From Channa striata (lineage: Eukaryota; Chordata; Actinopteri; Anabantiformes; Channidae), in the NCBI GenBank assembly GCA_033026295.1, contig CM065175.1:23012837-23076836 (forward strand): DNA of 64,000 nucleotides, given 5' to 3'. Positions 60,001-64,000 of the stretch are shown piece after piece (positions within the stretch are counted from its first letter, which is position 1; each line of letters begins with the position of its first letter). The translations under genes were made by a program, and so were the position numbers. Below the pieces are notes generated by a model. It was not told where the DNA came from. It ran no database searches and saw only the letters and a list, made by a program, of their open reading frames with translations.

Positions 60001-62269
60001 TTTAACTAACTCCTCTCCTCTTTTGGCCTCTTTCGTTTTCTTTAGTCTCCACCTTAAGTGTTATCAGTCTCTGTGTTTCCATGGAAGACTGTCAGTCAGT
60101 CTGAGACAGGAATTCATGATAAGCAGCCAACGAATCGTACGAATCTCTTTTCCTCGTTCTGCCTGTGTGTCCACCTCGCTACCTTTCTCACCTGTAGGAT
60201 GCTGGTGTCACTAAACATAGTCTGCTTTAAGCGCCATTTATTAAAACATTTGCATTTGAACATTTGAAACCGAGCTCAACATTTAAACCCAAATCCCAGA
60301 GGCAGTCATCAAGTCCACGGACAGGAGCGGGCGTGACACACTGATTCAACACACCAGACGAATAGTCAAAAATCCTTTTGCAGTCGGCTTCGCTCCGTTT
60401 CGTTGTCTTTCTGTCTGCTCTCACAACATTCCAGGGGGGCAGCAAAGAACACAGGGCGTGCCCATTATGCAATGCAGAGTTTTTATTTCTGCATCATGAG
60501 CCATTTACTTATTGCTCTACTGGGAGAAAAGAGCCACAACAAACAGGAGCTTCAGCATGAAACTATTTGCAGTGAGAGAGAATTTGTTTTCAAGAGCCAA
60601 GTACTAGTTTCATCACCTGACGACAGGCTCACGCAAGCACTGCAAAGCTAACGAACGCCTTTTTCTTGCACTGGTGTACAGTGCCCTTTTAAAATAAAGC
60701 AACGAGCCATGACTCTTTTCTATAATTTAAGTTTGCAGGAGTATTACAATCTGTCATCGGACAAATTTGACCGTTATCAGTTAATCAGCTACTGTTCTTG
60801 AGTTTGCACCTGTCTTTGCACTGATTCTGAAATAGTCTATCGCCGTCTTATCTCTGTTGTTCATGAGACCATTGTTCGCCCGTGTGTATTAATCATTAAA
60901 GAAACTACCACATTTCTGTCCAATAGTCTGATAAGTTTTGGAAATAGTTAATGACTTTGTGAGTAAGGAAATAGTTAAGGACCAAACTGAGGTTTTATGT
61001 GACTGATTTTTCAAAATAAAGCTCGATAATTGTTTGATATTCTGTCATTAATCACATAGTGTAATGTCAAACAATTTTGACTACCATGCCAACTTTGCTT
61101 CGAGTGAACACAGCAGCCTTCAGTCCCATGTAAATAAATTTATCGTGAGGAGGCCGGGGTGTTGCGCAGACGATAAGCGGTTATCTAGGGCCTTTTTGGG
61201 TGGGTCTGCACAGATAAACCATGACAGACATGCAGAAGTTTGTTTTGCTACTTCAATCAGCGACATAAGGAAGTCGCCGTCTCTGGGGGAAATAGAGGAA
61301 ACTGTAGATGGGATAGAACAGCCGTGTCCAGGCTCCCTATCAGTACTGATGGTGCAGTGGTGAACAATCTCACCTCTGTAGCCACAGGTCGTTTGCTGTG
61401 AGATTATCTCAGTTTTACTGCAATTAAGAGCAATCCTGAGGATCATTAATATTTTAATATAATAGTGATTCAGAAATATAGACAGAAATAATAAAATTTT
61501 TACTCCACTATCTGACTGTTTGAAGATTTGTTAATTGACAATATACAATGTGATTAATTTTGAGTCCCAGCAGTACAAAACTAGGTAGCATTGATGCATC
61601 ACCAGTAGAACTATAGAACAATGCAACATCTCACATGTAGCAAATTACTTGTACATTAAGTACATGTAAGTCACCTTCATTATGGTGATAATACTTAATT
61701 ATGTTCATTTAAACAACATTTGCAATTAAATATTTTATGTTGGGATGTTGATTATTAAGTTAACAAATCACACTAGGCTCATTTTACAATTTACCTGAAT
61801 CTACTCAAACACACCCAAAGAATTTTGCCACCTCAAAGTGTTATTCCCGCACATAAACAAATGAGGATGAAATTAGCATTTTTCTTTAAATGCCAAAGTC
61901 CAGCTGAAGACAAATGAGGACTCTCCCATTTGAATTTGGCTATTTTCTAAAGCGGCCATCTCTCCCTCCGTTCCCCCATCCACTTTATGTCCCCTTCTTT
62001 GAATGTGATCCTTCACTGAGCTTTGGAGGATTGACACTAATAGCATTTGTATATTTAACACTAATAAGTCTCTAAACTTAGATTATTATTTACATTTTAA
62101 AATCAAGGACTCCCCCAAATCCACCCTACAGTTCAACTGAGATTCCCATTTGTGGGTCTCATGGCCATAACATTACAATGGAACTGTTTCATCATGCAGA
62201 CATGCAAGTCATACAACTAAGAATTATAATCCTGTAAGTGTGGGACAGAGACTCATTCACAGCCCGGAA
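57086..62269. other. lmna 5' intron region between candidate leaders and first coding exon
   Basis: Apart from the candidate proximal leader exon (58724-58975) this stretch has no recognisable gene. It is largely AT-rich with GT-rich microsatellite patches near 59065 and 59818. The open frames are short and lack family features. Confidence 0.5.
58724..58975 (-). other. lmna: Candidate proximal non-coding first exon of lmna
   Basis: On the minus strand CAACCGAG|GTAAGG is a near-consensus donor at 58724/58723, preceded by about 250 bases without an evident acceptor. It would join the acceptor at 57086 across a 1.6-kb intron. The 5' end near 58,975 is a guess; no TATA box is clear. It may be an alternative promoter to the CpG-rich one further upstream. 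Confidence 0.4.
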
Positions 62270-62432
62270 GTGTCCCGTTCAGGATCACAGGCGTCCTGGC
62301 GGAGAGTGAAGCCGGACCCTCTGGTTCGGTCGCGGCTTGTTGTCCCCGTCCGGTCCCTTCCCCGGTGAAGCTGCGGGTCTCCCCGGGCGCCTCTCTAGCG
62401 CCCCCTGTCCCGCCACAGGCAGCAGGCTGCGG

Positions 62433-62459
62433 ACAGGACAGGACAGGACAGGACAGGAA
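62433..62459. repeat. (GGACA)5 minisatellite in the CpG island
   Basis: Five tandem GGACA units lie just inside the first intron predicted from the distal lmna leader exon. Confidence 0.9.
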
Positions 62460-62670
62460 GCGCCATCCACCGGCTGACACGCCGAATGAGAACTGCTGGC
62501 GGATTTCTTTCACACTGGGTCACAGAGTTCATCGACTGGTTCGGCGGCGCCCCCTCCCCGCCTCCCTGCCTCCCCGCCTCCCTGCCTCCCTGCCTCCAGC
62601 CTCCCGTGCGAACGACATTTATTTCGGCTTAAAGCGGCGACATTCTGCGGCGACAGTTCGACCGTCTTAC

Positions 62671-62870
62671 CTTCTGAGCTCCGCGTGTACAACCCGCCTC
62701 CTGTCTCCGCGGTCCCCGGTGACCTGTCCAAATGTCCACAGTCCAGTTAATCACGGTACCGTCCAGACATCCGGACGGGCTTCTCTTTGAACGTCTTTCT
62801 TCGGTATGGACGGAGTCCGCCGAGCCGAGCCGAGCCGCGCCACCCGCCACCTGCACGTCCACACGCTTGA
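62671..62870 (-). other. lmna: Candidate distal non-coding first exon of lmna in the CpG island
   Basis: On the minus strand GCTCAGAAG|GTAAGA is a strong donor at 62671/62670 inside the GC-rich island. Spliced to 57085, it would give a leader of about 200-250 bases. A 7-codon upstream ORF (complement of 62747-62770) would lie in it. The start site is not determined; the CpG setting suits a broadly expressed gene such as lamin A. Confidence 0.5.
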
Positions 62871-63010
62871 TTAGCCTCCTGCCAATCCCGGCTAATTACG
62901 CAGCGGCCTGCCGGCGCCACCTGGCGTCCACAGTCAGCACGTGGCCTCACCGCGGGCAGCTGGACGAGGTGGGACGGACCCGGGCACGTCCACTCACCGC
63001 GGGTTGGGGG

Positions 63011-64000
63011 GGTGGGTTGGGGGGGGTGCACAGGCTGACGTCTCCACAACATGTTTACTCTGCATCTAACACTCTTATGAATGCATAAAAGTTACAAATA
63101 TCACATTTTGCCCAAGTGAAAATGTAGTTAAAATATGAAAAAAGTCACTCCCTCTGCAGAATGATCCATTTCCTGGCAGCATACTGTGTACATGCACAAT
63201 CACTGTCCACTTTATTAGGTACACCTGTACAGTTCAATGCAGTCTAATGGGGCAGCTCTGCCATGAGTTCTACTTTTACCACGTTGTATTTCCTCAGTTT
63301 TTAAGGTGAAGATAAATCTACTCTGTTTATGACTGAGGTCAAAGGTCGTCCTACTGGAGTGCATTTATATTAACCACTTCACTAAGTTTTAATACATTTG
63401 TGTTGGATTGTACATGTGTACCTAATAAAGTGGACCGTGTGTGTATATCATATTGTACTTTATTATGGGTTAGAAAACACGACAAGCATAGTTTTAATGA
63501 TGCGGATGCTAATGTTCACTAATTTCACCTGTAATAATCCTAATTTGTATGTTGATCATATTTAGCCAAATGATTATAATGCAGCAAAAAGTACAATAGC
63601 TGCTTCTGTGCTGAAGTGGGGTTAGTTTAAAGTTAAAATACACCGTACAAGTATGTTGTTCAGTGCTTCAGTAAATTATTTATTGACACGTGACTGATAA
63701 CAACCTATAAAAGTATTTTAAAATAATCCTTTTACCCTAGATCATGTTTTGTGATGCACATACTTTTACCTAGAGGTAATTATAACATAGAGATAGTAAT
63801 AATTTATAATTGCACGTGTTTTCCACTGTAGCATTGCTAATTTTACTTGAGTAAAGGCTGTGTATACAGGACTTCCTCTCCCACTAGATCTTGATTTAAT
63901 TTCATTATCCTCCGTGCCTGAGGAAAATACTATTTCACATCACAACTAAGATACCTATTTTACCAGCAGTTACAAATGCACTTGTCTGTCTCCTGCTTGA
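63011..64000. other. AT-rich DNA right of the CpG island
   Basis: No gene is visible. The region holds one short terminal-inverted-repeat element (63206-63434) and is otherwise AT-rich. Confidence 0.55.
63206..63434. mobile_element. MITE with 25-bp terminal inverted repeats
   Basis: The left end TCCACTTTATTAGGTACACC and the right end GGTGTACCTAATAAAGTGGA-like sequence (GTGTACCTAATAAAGTGGA at 63416-63434) pair at 24 of 25 positions over the full repeat. The CACTTTATTAGGTACACC motif is a widespread teleost repeat family. The 229-bp element has no coding capacity. Confidence 0.8.

Larger units (their letters stand above)
62270..63010. promoter_or_regulatory. CpG-rich island, likely main lmna promoter
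   Basis: This is the only long stretch here rich in both GC and CpG; flanking DNA is AT-rich. It includes GCCGAGCCGAGCCGAGCCGC near 62819, a (GGACA)n run at 62433-62459 and a CCTCCCTGCCTCC tandem tract at 62551-62598. It lies about 5.6 kb upstream of the lmna start codon and contains a strong minus-strand donor. A divergent gene beyond the right edge could share it. Confidence 0.65.

Noticed and set aside
61360..61385. Minus-strand ACAGAG|GTGAGA donor as another lmna leader
   Set aside because: It is an isolated match in AT-rich DNA without CpG or other exon context. Several similar chance matches occur nearby.
62365..62790. 141-codon frame over the CpG island
   Set aside because: Long frames are expected in GC-rich DNA. 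It reads mostly Pro, Ala and Arg with no family features.
1..64000. CRISPR arrays, operons, prokaryotic mobile elements or viral genes
   Set aside because: No regularly spaced direct repeats, no Shine-Dalgarno-linked gene series and no retroviral gag, pol or env frames were seen. Everything fits vertebrate nuclear DNA.

Overview
The window is nuclear DNA from a bony fish, most likely a percomorph teleost. It holds two multi-exon vertebrate genes with GT-AG introns, many (CA)n microsatellites, and small transposon relics of kinds common in teleosts. Nothing prokaryotic is present.

Layout: (1) 1-12,989 is non-coding DNA upstream of the first gene; I found no supportable coding exon there, only microsatellites and one dispersed repeat. 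(2) 12,994-31,289 (+) is a complete 22-coding-exon gene for pear1 (platelet endothelial aggregation receptor 1, MEGF10/11/12 family), 1037 residues when spliced. Its order is signal peptide, EMI domain, about 15 EGF-like repeats, one membrane helix and a tyrosine/proline-rich tail. (3) 31,290-34,913 holds the 3' UTRs of both genes, which converge tail to tail. (4) 34,914-57,041 (-) is a complete 12-coding-exon lmna (lamin A), 652 residues when spliced. It has the lamin head, coiled-coil rod, nuclear localisation signal, Ig-fold and a CSVM CaaX box. Intron 1 spans 16.4 kb; the sizes of exons 2-6, 8 and 9 equal the human ones. (5) 57,042-64,000 is the lmna 5' region, with a short 5' UTR piece joined to the first coding exon and two candidate upstream non-coding exons. 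The distal one sits in a CpG-rich island at about 62.3-63.0 kb, the likely housekeeping-type promoter.

The genes act separately: PEAR1 is a cell-surface adhesion and signalling receptor, lamin A a nuclear-lamina intermediate filament. PEAR1 and LMNA are also linked on human chromosome 1q, so this looks like conserved synteny made tighter in a compact fish genome.

The most interesting points are in lmna: a divergent prelamin A processing motif, a shortened exon 11, a longer Ser/Ala-rich linker in exon 7, and no mammalian-style lamin C stop after exon 10. In pear1, intron 2 is only 96 nt and open in frame, and the intron 7 donor lies inside a (GT)10 repeat. I see no undescribed multi-gene system. 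All exon joins were made by eye from splice sites, reading frame and family knowledge.
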